DNA of 64,000 bases from Amycolatopsis sp. (lineage in GTDB: Bacteria; Actinomycetota; Actinomycetes; Mycobacteriales; Pseudonocardiaceae). The notes under the pieces were generated by a model. The model searched no databases. It saw only the letters and a program-made list of their open reading frames with translations, and was not told where the DNA came from. Below, in pieces: positions 56,593 to 64,000 of this stretch (position 1 is the stretch's first letter; each line of letters begins with the position of its first letter). The DNA lies in contig NZ_JAODNM010000093.1 of the NCBI RefSeq assembly GCF_025464955.1, positions 114,261 to 178,260 on the forward strand, written 5' to 3'. The position numbers and the translations under genes were made by a program.

Positions 56593-56750
56593 GGCCGCCT
56601 CCGGTCGCGGGGAGTTCGAACCCTGCTTGAATTATCGGCTTACCGCACACAGATCATAAGTCCCGGTGATCAATCGTGACGCGGGGTGCCCCGAACCCAC
56701 CCTCGCCCGGCGGAACCAGCACGTGGTGATCAACTGTGCGTTGTGCACCA

Positions 56751-56888
56751 TCACTTGTGCGCGGTGCTGGGCTGCTCGGTAAGACGGGGTATCGAACCCC
56801 TACGCTGCTCTTCGCGCTCCAAGTGGCGCAGCTGCTCGACCTTGCGGGTCACGTCGGTGCGCAACGCCAATGCCTCGGCCAACTTCAT
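56751..56888 (-). pseudogene. N-terminal fragment of a DIP1984 family gene
   Basis: The ATG overlaps the sigma-factor stop (ATGA) and opens MKLAEALALRTDVTRKVEQL, the conserved start of DIP1984 proteins (normally MKLAEALxxRxDLQRRIEQL). After about 20 residues it becomes unrelated (RHLEREEQRRGSIPRLTEQP) and ends at TGA 56753-56751. Only a 45-codon remnant of a ~150-residue gene remains. Confidence 0.65.
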
Positions 56889-58138
56889 CGGTCCTGTCCG
56901 TCCAATCGGTCTGCTTGCGCGTCAAGGTAGCGCTGTTCGGGGATACTCGTCGTCCGCCGCGCGGCGCGGCGGTAGGCGGCGCCGGCCGCGGCGCGGTCGC
57001 CGTCCATCTCGTGCAGATGTGCGCGGACGGCGTCGAGCCGGTGGTGGCCGGCCAGAGCGTCTTCGGTGTCGAGCTTCGCGACCAGCGCGAGTCCGGCCTG
57101 GGGGCCGTCGACCATCGCGACCGCGACGGCTTGGTTCAGGCTCGCCATCGGGTTCGGTGAGACGTGCTCCAACACGTTGTAGAGCGCGACGATCTGCGGC
57201 CAGTCAGTTTCCTCGACGTGGGCGGCTTCCGCGTGGACGGCCGCGATCGCGGCTTGCAGCTGGTACGGGCCGACCGGTGACCGCGCGAGCGTTTCGGTGA
57301 TCAGCGCGACGCCTTCGGTGATGAACGCCGAGTTCCACCGGGTGCGGTCCTGTTCGGCGAGCGGGACCAGCGAGCCGTCGGGCCGGGTTCGCGCGGGGCG
57401 GCGGGAATCGGTCAGCAGCATGAGCGCGAGCAGTCCGGCGACTTCGCCGTCCTCGGTTAGCAGGCCGCGTACCCCGCGGGCGAGGCGGATCGCCTCGGCA
57501 GTCAGGTCCGCGCGCTGCAGCTCGGGACCGGCGCTGGCGGTGTAGCCCTCGTTGAAGATCAGATACAGCACGTGGAGGACGACTTGCAGCCGTTCGGCGC
57601 GCTCGGTTTTCGGCGGCAGGGCGAACGACGCGCCGGTCGCTTTGACCCGTTGCTTCGCACGGCTGATGCGCTGGGCCATCGTCGCCTCGGGGACGAGGAA
57701 CGCGCGAGCGATCTCCGCGGTCGTCAGACCGCCGACCGCGCGCAACGTCAGCGCGACTTGCGAGGGCGGCGAAAGCGCCGGGTGGCAGCACATGAACAGC
57801 AGCGTCAGTGTGTCGTCACCGTCCGCCGCGCGATCCTCGCCGGGCGCGGGCGCGACCAGGTCGGCGAGCGGGGCCTGGGCGAAGACGGTTTCTTCCCGAC
57901 GGCGTCGGGCCTGGTCGCTGCGCCACTGGTCGGCCATGCGGCGGCCGGCCACGGTGACCAGCCAGGTGCGTGGGTTGTCCGGGATGCCCTGCTTCGGCCA
58001 CTGGAGCGCGGCGTCGAGCAACGCCTCCTGCACGGCGTCCTCGCAGGCGTCGAACCGGCCATAACGCCTGATGAGCGTGCCGAGAACCTGCGGCGCGGAC
58101 TGGCGCAGCAGGTCCTCGACGGTGGTTTCGGTGCTCAC
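56885..58138 (-). CDS. ECF RNA polymerase sigma factor with long C-terminal extension (ECF42-like)
   Basis: A 417-residue extracytoplasmic-function sigma factor. Region 2: VLGTLIRRYGRFDACEDAVQEALLDAALQWPKQGIPDNPRTWLVTVAGRRMADQWR. Region 4: ALTLRAVGGLTTAEIARAFLVPEATMAQRISRAKQRV. The ~200-residue TPR-like C-terminal extension (VLHVLYLIFNEGYTASAGPELQRADLTAEAIRLAR...NVLEHVSPNPMASLNQAVAVAMVDG...) is the DUF6596-type part typical of ECF42. Start GTG 58138 overlaps the upstream YciI stop by 4 nt. ECF42 factors are typically partnered by a DGPF/YciI protein, as here. Confidence 0.92.
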   Translation of the reverse strand: MSTETTVEDLLRQSAPQVLGTLIRRYGRFDACEDAVQEALLDAALQWPKQGIPDNPRTWLVTVAGRRMADQWRSDQARRRREETVFAQAPLADLVAPAPGEDRAADGDDTLTLLFMCCHPALSPPSQVALTLRAVGGLTTAEIARAFLVPEATMAQRISRAKQRVKATGASFALPPKTERAERLQVVLHVLYLIFNEGYTASAGPELQRADLTAEAIRLARGVRGLLTEDGEVAGLLALMLLTDSRRPARTRPDGSLVPLAEQDRTRWNSAFITEGVALITETLARSPVGPYQLQAAIAAVHAEAAHVEETDWPQIVALYNVLEHVSPNPMASLNQAVAVAMVDGPQAGLALVAKLDTEDALAGHHRLDAVRAHLHEMDGDRAAAGAAYRRAARRTTSIPEQRYLDAQADRLDGQDR

Positions 58139-58503
58139 ATTTCCAAACCGGCGGAGAACATGATCGGCCGGACCTCGATGCCGAACCCTTCGTAGGCGGC
58201 GTCCGGGATCATCGCGGCGACCTCGTACGCGCGTTCCTTGCTTTCGCAGTCGACGATGTAGAAGCCAGCCAAGAACTCCTTGGCCTCGACGTACGGGCCG
58301 TCGGTGACCGCCGGGACGCCGTCGCGCACCCGGACCACGGCGCTGTTCTCCGGGGCGGACAGCGCGTGCGTGGTGACCATCTCCCCGGACTCCTTGATCG
58401 CGGCCATGAACCCGCCGTGGCCGTCCATGATGGCGTTGCGGTCCGCTTCGGACAGCCCGTCCCAGACGACCGGGTTCATGTGCATGATCAGCATGTACTT
58501 CAT
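58135..58503 (-). CDS. YciI (DGPF) family protein
   Basis: A 122-residue ferredoxin-like fold protein: MKYMLIMHMNPVVWDGLSEADRNAIMDGHGGFMAAIKESGEMVTTHALSAPENSAVVRV, then the signature VTDGPYVEAKEFLAGFYIVDCESKERAYEVAAMIP. The DGPY segment is the family hallmark. The gene is translationally coupled to the ECF42-like sigma factor and is likely part of its signalling pair. The substrate is unknown. Confidence 0.92.
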   Translation of the reverse strand: MKYMLIMHMNPVVWDGLSEADRNAIMDGHGGFMAAIKESGEMVTTHALSAPENSAVVRVRDGVPAVTDGPYVEAKEFLAGFYIVDCESKERAYEVAAMIPDAAYEGFGIEVRPIMFSAGLEM

Positions 58504-58706
58504 CGGTTCTCTCCTGGCGTCTCGGCGCCGCCGTTCGGGCGCCTGTCACAGGTGACTCGGCGCCGCCGGCCCGATCTCGACATCCGGGCGGAAAATTCTT
58601 GGCGGCACCGCAAAAACTACCCGAAGGTGCGGCCGTGACGGCTCGATCGCTTCGACACCCCGCCAGGGAGTTGCCCGGCAGTGGCGAGTTCCGCAACCAT
58701 GGGGTC

Positions 58707-59396
58707 ATGAAGCGCCGACGCCTGCTGCCCGCCCTCGCGCTCGCGACGGCGGCCCTGTTCACCACCGCCGGCACGGCCGGGCCCGCCAACGCCGCGCTCG
58801 AGACCGTCGTCCCGCCGCTCGGCTACCACGGCGACGCCGGGCAGTTGGTCACCGTGATCGCGGACGGCCCGAGCGCCACGATCGCGACGCTCGACGCGTG
58901 GCAGCGCACCCCACGCGGCTGGCGGCAGGTGATCGGCCCGGTCAAGGCGTACGTCGGCACCCAGGGGATCGGCAAGGCCAGCGAGACGACGTCGCACACG
59001 CCGGCGGGGGTGTGGACGCTGACCGAGGGTTTCGGCAACCTCGCCAACGACGGCACCCGGCTGCCCTACCGCCAGGTCGACACGTCCGACTGGTGGGTTT
59101 CCGACGTCAAGTCGCCCGCCTACAACACCCACCAGCGCTGCTCGCCGGGTTCTTGCCCGTTCGACGAATCCGCCGGTGAGGACCTCGGCAAGGCCGGCCA
59201 CGTCTACGACCACGCCGTGGTGATCGACTACAACCGCCACCCCGCCGTGCCGGGCGCCGGCTCCGCGTTCTTCCTGCACGTCTCCGGCGGTAAGCCGACT
59301 GCGGGCTGCGTGTCCATCCCCGCGCTGGACCTGCGCACCGTGATGGCCTGGCTCGACCCCGCCCAGCACCCGGTGATCGACATCGGCGTCCGCTGA
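58707..59396 (+). CDS. Secreted L,D-transpeptidase-like (YkuD) protein
   Basis: A 229-residue secreted protein with signal peptide MKRRRLLPALALATAALFTT and cleavage near GPANAA. The YkuD-type core includes GWRQVIGPVKAYVGTQGIGKASETTSHTPAGVWTL and the catalytic HVSGGKPTAGCVSIP (His, Gly-Cys). A Cys pair in HQRCSPGSCPFDES may form a disulfide. It probably acts on peptidoglycan tripeptide stems. The ATG at 58707 directly precedes the signal; no strong SD. Confidence 0.88.
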   Translation: MKRRRLLPALALATAALFTTAGTAGPANAALETVVPPLGYHGDAGQLVTVIADGPSATIATLDAWQRTPRGWRQVIGPVKAYVGTQGIGKASETTSHTPAGVWTLTEGFGNLANDGTRLPYRQVDTSDWWVSDVKSPAYNTHQRCSPGSCPFDESAGEDLGKAGHVYDHAVVIDYNRHPAVPGAGSAFFLHVSGGKPTAGCVSIPALDLRTVMAWLDPAQHPVIDIGVR

Positions 59397-59459
59397 AAGC
59401 GGGAGACGGTCCGCGTCGAGTGGCGCTACACTCGGGTAGGAGCGACGTAATTATGCGGG

Positions 59460-59477
59460 GCGCGAAATAATTTGCGC
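59460..59477. promoter_or_regulatory. Candidate TetR operator
   Basis: GCGCGAAATAATTTGCGC is an inverted repeat matching its complement at 14 of 18 positions, about 30 nt upstream of the TetR start and overlapping the probable -35 area of its promoter. Confidence 0.6.
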
Positions 59478-59507
59478 AGCGCGAAGCGTTTGTCCTACGC
59501 TGACGCG

Positions 59508-60182
59508 GTGAGTAACCAACCTGTGGCCGGCATGGGCCTTCGGGAGCGTAAAAAGCGCGCGGCGCGAGAGGCACTGAGCTGGGCGGCAGTGCGTCTCGCG
59601 ACCGAACGCGGGCTTGAGAACGTGCGGGTGGAGGAGATAGCCGCCGAGGTCGGCGTGTCCGCCCGGACCTTCAACAACTACTTCCCCAGCAAAGAAGCGG
59701 CGGTCTGCTCGTTCGGCAACGAACGGCACACCCGGATTGTGGAGGGGTTGCGGTCCCGGCCCGCCGACGAACCACTGTGGGAGTCGCTGATCGCCGTCGT
59801 CGCCGAGCAGTTCTCCCGGCACGGCGGGCCTGACCGGGAGTTCGTCAGCCGGGTCCGGCTGATGATGAGCACGCCGTCGATCATGGGGGAATTCCTGAAA
59901 TCGAATGTTTCGGCCGAGCGCAGGCTCGCCGACGAGATAGCCCGGCGCCTCGGCGCCGACGCCGAGGTCGACCTCTACCCGCGGCTGGTGGCCGGCGTCG
60001 TCGGCGCCACCTCCCGGATCGCGCTCGACTTCTGGCTCCACACCGAGCCTGGGAGGCCGTTCCTCCCGATGCTCACCGACGCCCTCCGACAGGCCTCCGC
60101 GGGCCTGCCGGTCCCGGACACCTTCCCGGCCGCCCCGGCGGCGGCCGATCCACCACTCATCCCTAGAGAGTCCGTGTGCTGA
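59508..60182 (+). CDS. TetR family regulator of the ABC exporter operon
   Basis: A 224-residue repressor. HTH: REALSWAAVRLATERGLENVRVEEIAAEVGVSARTFNNYFPSKEAAVCSF (about 20-70); the rest is the all-helical ligand domain. GTG at 59508 lies 6 nt after TACGCT (59496-59501), so it is leaderless. The stop overlaps the ABC gene start by 7 nt, so regulator and transporter form one operon. Confidence 0.9.
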   Translation: MSNQPVAGMGLRERKKRAAREALSWAAVRLATERGLENVRVEEIAAEVGVSARTFNNYFPSKEAAVCSFGNERHTRIVEGLRSRPADEPLWESLIAVVAEQFSRHGGPDREFVSRVRLMMSTPSIMGEFLKSNVSAERRLADEIARRLGADAEVDLYPRLVAGVVGATSRIALDFWLHTEPGRPFLPMLTDALRQASAGLPVPDTFPAAPAAADPPLIPRESVC

Positions 60183-61909
60183 TTCGACTCCTGCGCGCTT
60201 ATCTGCGCCCCTATCACCAAACCCTGGTGGTGATCGTCGCCCTGCAACTGGTGCAGACGCTCGCCACCCTCTACCTGCCGACGCTCAACGCCGACATCAT
60301 CGACTCCGGCGTCGTCAAGGGCGACACCGGTTACATCATGCGCATCGGCGCGGTCATGCTCGGCGTCACGCTGGTGCAGATCGTCTGCGCGATCGGTGCC
60401 GTCTACTTCGGTGCCCGCACGGCGATGGCACTGGGCCGTGACGTGCGGGCCGCGGTCTTCACCCGGGTGCAGGACTACTCCGCCCGCGAGGTCGGCCATT
60501 TCGGCACCCCGTCGCTGATCACCCGCACCACGAACGACGTCCAGCAGGTGCAGATGCTGGTGTTGATGACGTTCACCCTGGTCGTCTCGGCACCCATCAT
60601 GTGTGTCGGCGGGATCGTGCTGGCGCTCAACCAGAACGTCCCGTTGTCCTCGCTGCTGCTGGTCATCGTCCCGATACTGGCGATCTCGCTCGCCATCCTG
60701 ATTTCCCGCATGCGCCCGCTGTTCCGCAAGATGCAGACCCGCATCGACGGGATCAACCGCGTGCTGCGCGAGCAGATCACCGGCGTCCGCGTGGTGCGCG
60801 CGTTCGTGCGCGACAACCACGAGCGCGAGCGCTTCACCAAGTCCAACACCGATTTGCTGAATGTTTCGCTCGGCGTCGGCAAGCTGCAAGCGTTCATGTT
60901 CCCGATCGTGATGCTGGTGATGAACGTGTCCAGCGTCGCCGTGCTGTGGTTCGGCGGGCACCTGATCCAAAGCGGGTCGATGCAGATCGGCGCACTGACG
61001 GCGTTCCTGAGCTACCTGCTGCAGATCCTGATGGCGGTCATGATGGCCACCTTCATGTTCATGATGGTGCCGCGCGCCGAGGTGTGCGCCGAGCGCATCC
61101 AGGAGGTGCTCGACACCGAGTCCAGCGTCGTCCTGCCGGAGAACCCGGTGCGCGCGGTCGTCACCCACGGCCATCTCGAGCTGCGCGATGTCGAGTTCCG
61201 TTACCCCGGTGCCGAACAGCCCGTGCTGCGCGGCATCGACCTGGTGGCGCGGCCCGGTGAGATCACCGCGGTGATCGGCAGCACCGGAGCCGGGAAGACG
61301 ACACTGCTCAATCTCATTCCGCGGCTGATGGACGCGACCGCCGGCACCGTGCTGGTCGACGGCGTCGACGTCCGCCAGCTCGACCACACGACGCTGTCGG
61401 ACGCCGTCGGTTTCGTTCCGCAGAAGCCGTACCTGTTCTCCGGGACGGTGGCGACGAACCTGCGCTACGGCAAGCCGGAAGCCACCGACGAAGAGTTGTG
61501 GGAGGCGTTGCGCATCGCGCAGGCGTACGACTTCGTGTCCGGGATGTCCGAGGGCCTCGACTCGCCGATCGCGCAGGGCGGCACGAACGTGTCCGGTGGG
61601 CAACGTCAGCGGCTGGCGATCGCCCGCACCTTGGTGCGCCGCCCCGAGATCTACCTGTTCGACGACTCGTTCTCGGCGCTCGACTACGCGACCGACGCGG
61701 CGCTGCGCGCGGCGCTCGCCCACGAAACTGCCGACGCGACCGTCGTCATCGTGGCCCAGCGGGTCAGCACGATCCGCCAGGCCGACCGGATCATCGTCCT
61801 CGACGAGGGTCACGTCGTCGGCTCGGGTACGCACGGCGATCTGATGGCTGCCAACCAGACCTACCGGGAGATCGTGCTCTCCCAGCTCACCGAGCAGGAG
61901 GCGGCATGA
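60176..61909 (+). CDS. ABC exporter half-transporter 1 (degenerate-site subunit)
   Basis: A 577-residue fused membrane/ATPase subunit. Six hydrophobic segments fill about 15-300; the nucleotide-binding domain has Walker A GSTGAGKTTLLNLIP, Q-loop GFVPQKPYLFSGTVATNLRYG, signature NVSGGQRQRLAIARTLVRRP and Walker B IYLFDDSFSALD. The catalytic Glu after Walker B is replaced by Asp, which marks the non-canonical site in heterodimeric exporters of the BmrCD/TM287-288 type. The start overlaps the TetR stop; the end overlaps the second subunit (ATGA). Confidence 0.93.
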   Translation: MLIRLLRAYLRPYHQTLVVIVALQLVQTLATLYLPTLNADIIDSGVVKGDTGYIMRIGAVMLGVTLVQIVCAIGAVYFGARTAMALGRDVRAAVFTRVQDYSAREVGHFGTPSLITRTTNDVQQVQMLVLMTFTLVVSAPIMCVGGIVLALNQNVPLSSLLLVIVPILAISLAILISRMRPLFRKMQTRIDGINRVLREQITGVRVVRAFVRDNHERERFTKSNTDLLNVSLGVGKLQAFMFPIVMLVMNVSSVAVLWFGGHLIQSGSMQIGALTAFLSYLLQILMAVMMATFMFMMVPRAEVCAERIQEVLDTESSVVLPENPVRAVVTHGHLELRDVEFRYPGAEQPVLRGIDLVARPGEITAVIGSTGAGKTTLLNLIPRLMDATAGTVLVDGVDVRQLDHTTLSDAVGFVPQKPYLFSGTVATNLRYGKPEATDEELWEALRIAQAYDFVSGMSEGLDSPIAQGGTNVSGGQRQRLAIARTLVRRPEIYLFDDSFSALDYATDAALRAALAHETADATVVIVAQRVSTIRQADRIIVLDEGHVVGSGTHGDLMAANQTYREIVLSQLTEQEAA

Positions 61910-63900
61910 GCACCCCGACGTCCGCGTCCGCGGTCCCCGGCGAAAAGGCCATCCCGCAACGCGGCCCCGGTCCCGCGCCCGGCCCCGGCCCCGCCCGGTT
62001 CATGGGCGGCATGTCGACCGAGAAGGCGCTGGACCTCCGCGGCTCCGGCAAACGGCTGCTCGGCCAGCTGCGTCCGCAGCGGATGCTGGTGTTCGGGATC
62101 CTGGTGCTCGGCATCATCAGCGTCGTGCTGACCGTGCTGGGCCCGAAGATCCTCGGGCACGCGACCGACCTCATCTTCGCCGGCGCGGTCAGCCACGGGC
62201 TGCCCGCCGGGTTGTCGAAGGCGGAGGCGATCGCCGGCCTTCGCGCTCGCGGCAACAACACCCAGGCCGACCTGTTCTCGTCGTTGAACATCGTGCCGGG
62301 CACCGGCATCGACTTCGGCGCGGTCGGCCAGGTGCTGCTGATCGTGTTGGCGCTCTACCTCGTCTCGTCGGTGTTCTCGCTGTTCCAGGGCAGGCTGACG
62401 ACGACCGTGGTGCAGCGGGCCGTGTTCGAGCTTCGCGAGCAGGCCGAGGCCAAGTTCGCCCGGCTGCCGCTGCGTTACTTCGACCGCCAGCCCAACGGCG
62501 AGGTGCTGAGCCGGGTCACCAACGACATCGACAACCTCCAGCAGTCACTGCAGCAGACGTTGAGCCAGATCGTCACGTCGGTGTTCACCATCATCGGTGT
62601 GCTGGTGCTGATGTTCGTGATCTCCCCGCTGCTGGCGGTGATCGCGCTGGTGACCGTGCCGGTGTCCGTCTACATCGCGGCCAAGATCGGCAAGCGCGCG
62701 CAGCCGCAGTTCGTCCAGCAGTGGCGGACCACCGGCAAGCTCAACGCGCACATCGAGGAGATGTACACCGGGCACTCGCTGGTCAAGGTCTTCGGACGGC
62801 GCCACGAGGCCGAGGCGATCTTCGCCGACCAGAACAGCACGCTGTACACGGCGAGCTTCAAGGCGCAGTTCATCTCCGGCATGATCCAGCCGGCGATGAT
62901 GTTCATCGGCAACATCAACTACGTGCTCGTCGCGGTGGTCGGGGCGCTGCGTGTCGCCAGCGGGTCGTTGTCCCTCGGTGACATCCAGGCGTTCATCCAG
63001 TACTCGCGGCAGTTCAGCCAGCCGATCACCCAGGTGGCGAGCATGGCGAACCTGCTGCAGTCCGGGGTCGCCTCGGCCGAGCGGATCTTCGCGCTGCTCG
63101 ACGCGGACGAGCAGGAGCCCGACCCCGCCGAGCCGGTGCGCCAGGACAAGGTGCGCGGGCAGGTGGACTTCGAGCACGTGTCGTTCCGGTACCTGCCGGA
63201 CACGCCACTCATCGAGGACCTGACGCTGTGTGTGGAGCCCGGCCAGACCGTCGCGATCGTCGGTCCGACCGGCGCGGGCAAGACCACGCTGGTCAACCTG
63301 CTGATGCGGTTCTACGAGATCACCGGCGGGCGGATCACCGTCGACGGCGTCGACATCGCGTCGATGACCAGGGAGGACCTCCGCGCGAAGACGGGCATGG
63401 TGCTGCAGGACGCGTGGTTGTTCGGCGGCACGATCGCCGAAAACATCGCCTACGGTTCGGCCGGGGCGACGCACGAGCGCATCGTCGAGGCGGCGAAAGC
63501 CACCCACGTCGACAGGCTCGTACGCACGTTGCCGGACGGCTACGACACGATCGTCGATGAAGAGGGCGGCAACGTCAGCGCGGGTGAGAAGCAGCTGATC
63601 ACGGTCGCCAGGGCGTTCCTGGCGGAGCCCGCGATCCTCATCCTCGACGAGGCGACCAGCTCGGTGGACACGCGCACCGAGGTCCTGATCCAGAAGGCGA
63701 TGAACTCGCTTCGCCAGGGCAGGACCAGCTTCGTCATCGCGCACCGCCTGTCCACGATCCGCGACGCGGACCTCATCCTGGTGATGGAGTCCGGGTCGAT
63801 CGTCGAGCAGGGGACGCACGAGGAACTGTTGGAACGCGGCGGCGCGTATGCGCGGTTGTACGCCGCGCAGTTCGCCCAAGCCGTCGCCGAGGTGGACTGA
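61906..63900 (+). CDS. ABC exporter half-transporter 2 (catalytic subunit)
   Basis: A 664-residue partner of the preceding subunit. A Pro-rich cytoplasmic N-terminus (about 1-45) precedes six membrane helices, with a ~50-residue extracytoplasmic insert after helix 1 (ATDLIFAGAVSHGLPAGLSKAEAIAGLRARGNNTQ). The NBD has Walker A GPTGAGKTTLVNLLM, signature NVSAGEKQLITVARAF and Walker B ILILDEATSSVD with the normal catalytic Glu, so the pair should have one active and one degenerate site. Substrate unknown; drug or lipid export is likely. Confidence 0.93.
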   Translation: MSTPTSASAVPGEKAIPQRGPGPAPGPGPARFMGGMSTEKALDLRGSGKRLLGQLRPQRMLVFGILVLGIISVVLTVLGPKILGHATDLIFAGAVSHGLPAGLSKAEAIAGLRARGNNTQADLFSSLNIVPGTGIDFGAVGQVLLIVLALYLVSSVFSLFQGRLTTTVVQRAVFELREQAEAKFARLPLRYFDRQPNGEVLSRVTNDIDNLQQSLQQTLSQIVTSVFTIIGVLVLMFVISPLLAVIALVTVPVSVYIAAKIGKRAQPQFVQQWRTTGKLNAHIEEMYTGHSLVKVFGRRHEAEAIFADQNSTLYTASFKAQFISGMIQPAMMFIGNINYVLVAVVGALRVASGSLSLGDIQAFIQYSRQFSQPITQVASMANLLQSGVASAERIFALLDADEQEPDPAEPVRQDKVRGQVDFEHVSFRYLPDTPLIEDLTLCVEPGQTVAIVGPTGAGKTTLVNLLMRFYEITGGRITVDGVDIASMTREDLRAKTGMVLQDAWLFGGTIAENIAYGSAGATHERIVEAAKATHVDRLVRTLPDGYDTIVDEEGGNVSAGEKQLITVARAFLAEPAILILDEATSSVDTRTEVLIQKAMNSLRQGRTSFVIAHRLSTIRDADLILVMESGSIVEQGTHEELLERGGAYARLYAAQFAQAVAEVD

Positions 63901-63947
63901 CTCGTGAGCGTTGCGGCCGGTTCTAACCGGCCCGCAACGCTCACGAG
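63901..63947. terminator. Perfect convergent terminator, CTCGTGAG family member 3
   Basis: CTCGTGAGCGTTGCGG pairs perfectly with CCGCAACGCTCACGAG, and the inner CCGGTT/AACCGG adds 6 bp. It starts right after the ABC stop and faces the convergent Ohr gene. Confidence 0.92.
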
Positions 63948-63958
63948 TCCTGCCGGGC

Positions 63959-64000
63959 TCAGACGGTGGAGGAAAGGGCAACCTCGATGTTGCCGCGGGT
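63959..64000 (-). CDS. C-terminal end of an Ohr/OsmC family protein (partial)
   Basis: The last 13 codons of a minus-strand gene read TRGNIEVALSSTV and end at TGA (63961-63959). The TRGNI(D/E)V end is characteristic of organic hydroperoxide resistance proteins of the OsmC/Ohr family. The rest lies outside the window, so the assignment rests on this short tail. Confidence 0.6.
   Translation of the reverse strand, partial: TRGNIEVALSSTV

Noticed and set aside
56786..56800. tRNA-like T-arm (GGGGTATCGAACCCC) on the minus strand
   Set aside because: The 7-bp acceptor stem, D-arm and anticodon arm cannot be built around it; it lies inside the DIP1984 fragment.
59975..61834. 619-codon minus-strand frame over the TetR and first ABC genes
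   Set aside because: His/Asp/Arg-rich shadow without domains; the plus strand has clear ABC motifs.
1..64000. CRISPR arrays, insertion sequences, prophage and rRNA/tRNA genes
   Set aside because: No regularly spaced repeats, transposase or integrase frames, or RNA gene signatures were seen on either strand.

Overview
The window is high-GC actinobacterial DNA. The order chorismate mutase – pcrA/uvrD1 – M23 peptidase – sucC – sucD – DUF5336 – PerM-like DUF6350 – purN – purH matches a block I know from Mycobacterium (Rv0948c to Rv0957). DUF397/Scr1 genes, the ImuA'/ImuB/DnaE2 cassette and many leaderless genes point to Pseudonocardiales, most likely an Amycolatopsis relative. That placement is inference; no rRNA or tRNA is present to settle it.

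Layout. 0.3-5.8 kb: membrane proteins, chorismate mutase behind a Phe/Tyr attenuator, DUF1707 protein and the PcrA helicase. 5.8-8.5 kb: Lrp regulator, a C-terminally truncated FAD monooxygenase, and a small CxxC protein behind a perfect LexA box. 8.7-19.4 kb: conserved core with M23 peptidase, membrane protein, succinyl-CoA synthetase, PerM-like protein and purN-purH. 19.4-21.4 kb: two 47-bp direct repeats, then an HTH/hydrolase/DUF4180 operon. 21.7-27.6 kb: LexA-controlled mutagenesis operon imuA'-imuB-(small ORF)-dnaE2. 27.7-34 kb: accessory stretch with alginate-lyase-like enzyme, ArsR/SRPBCC pair, retron-type reverse transcriptase followed by a pentapeptide-repeat protein, and a TNT-domain toxin. 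34-37.5 kb: folD-DUF3017, an MFS exporter and a TrmH-type methylase. 38-44.4 kb: Scr1/DUF397 remnant, HhH-GPD glycosylase, nitrilase/VOC/GntR cluster, riboflavin kinase, MFS. 44.5-50 kb: long frameshifted helical-repeat gene, DUF2203 and icd. 50-57 kb: MFS/MarR operon, xth and a decaying region (metallo-beta-lactamase pseudogene, orphan immunity-like genes, a broken gene, NADAR protein with a missing motif, a DIP1984 fragment). 57-64 kb: ECF sigma/YciI pair, L,D-transpeptidase, TetR with a heterodimeric ABC exporter, and the tail of an Ohr/OsmC gene.

Architecture. At least a dozen genes have a TAnnnT-like -10 box 6-9 nt before the start codon and so look leaderless. Three genes (folD, the TrmH-like gene, the helical-repeat gene) start with a GTGA overlap on a short upstream ORF; two of those mini-ORFs look leaderless. 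Convergent gene ends carry recurrent long hairpins sharing CTCGTGAGYGTT or CCCTCGGGGCCACCC. The most interesting items are the aromatic amino acid attenuator before chorismate mutase, the RT/pentapeptide operon with a possible msr-msd RNA, the SOS-boxed small CxxC protein, the TNT toxin without an obvious immunity partner, and the GTGA-coupled mini-ORFs.
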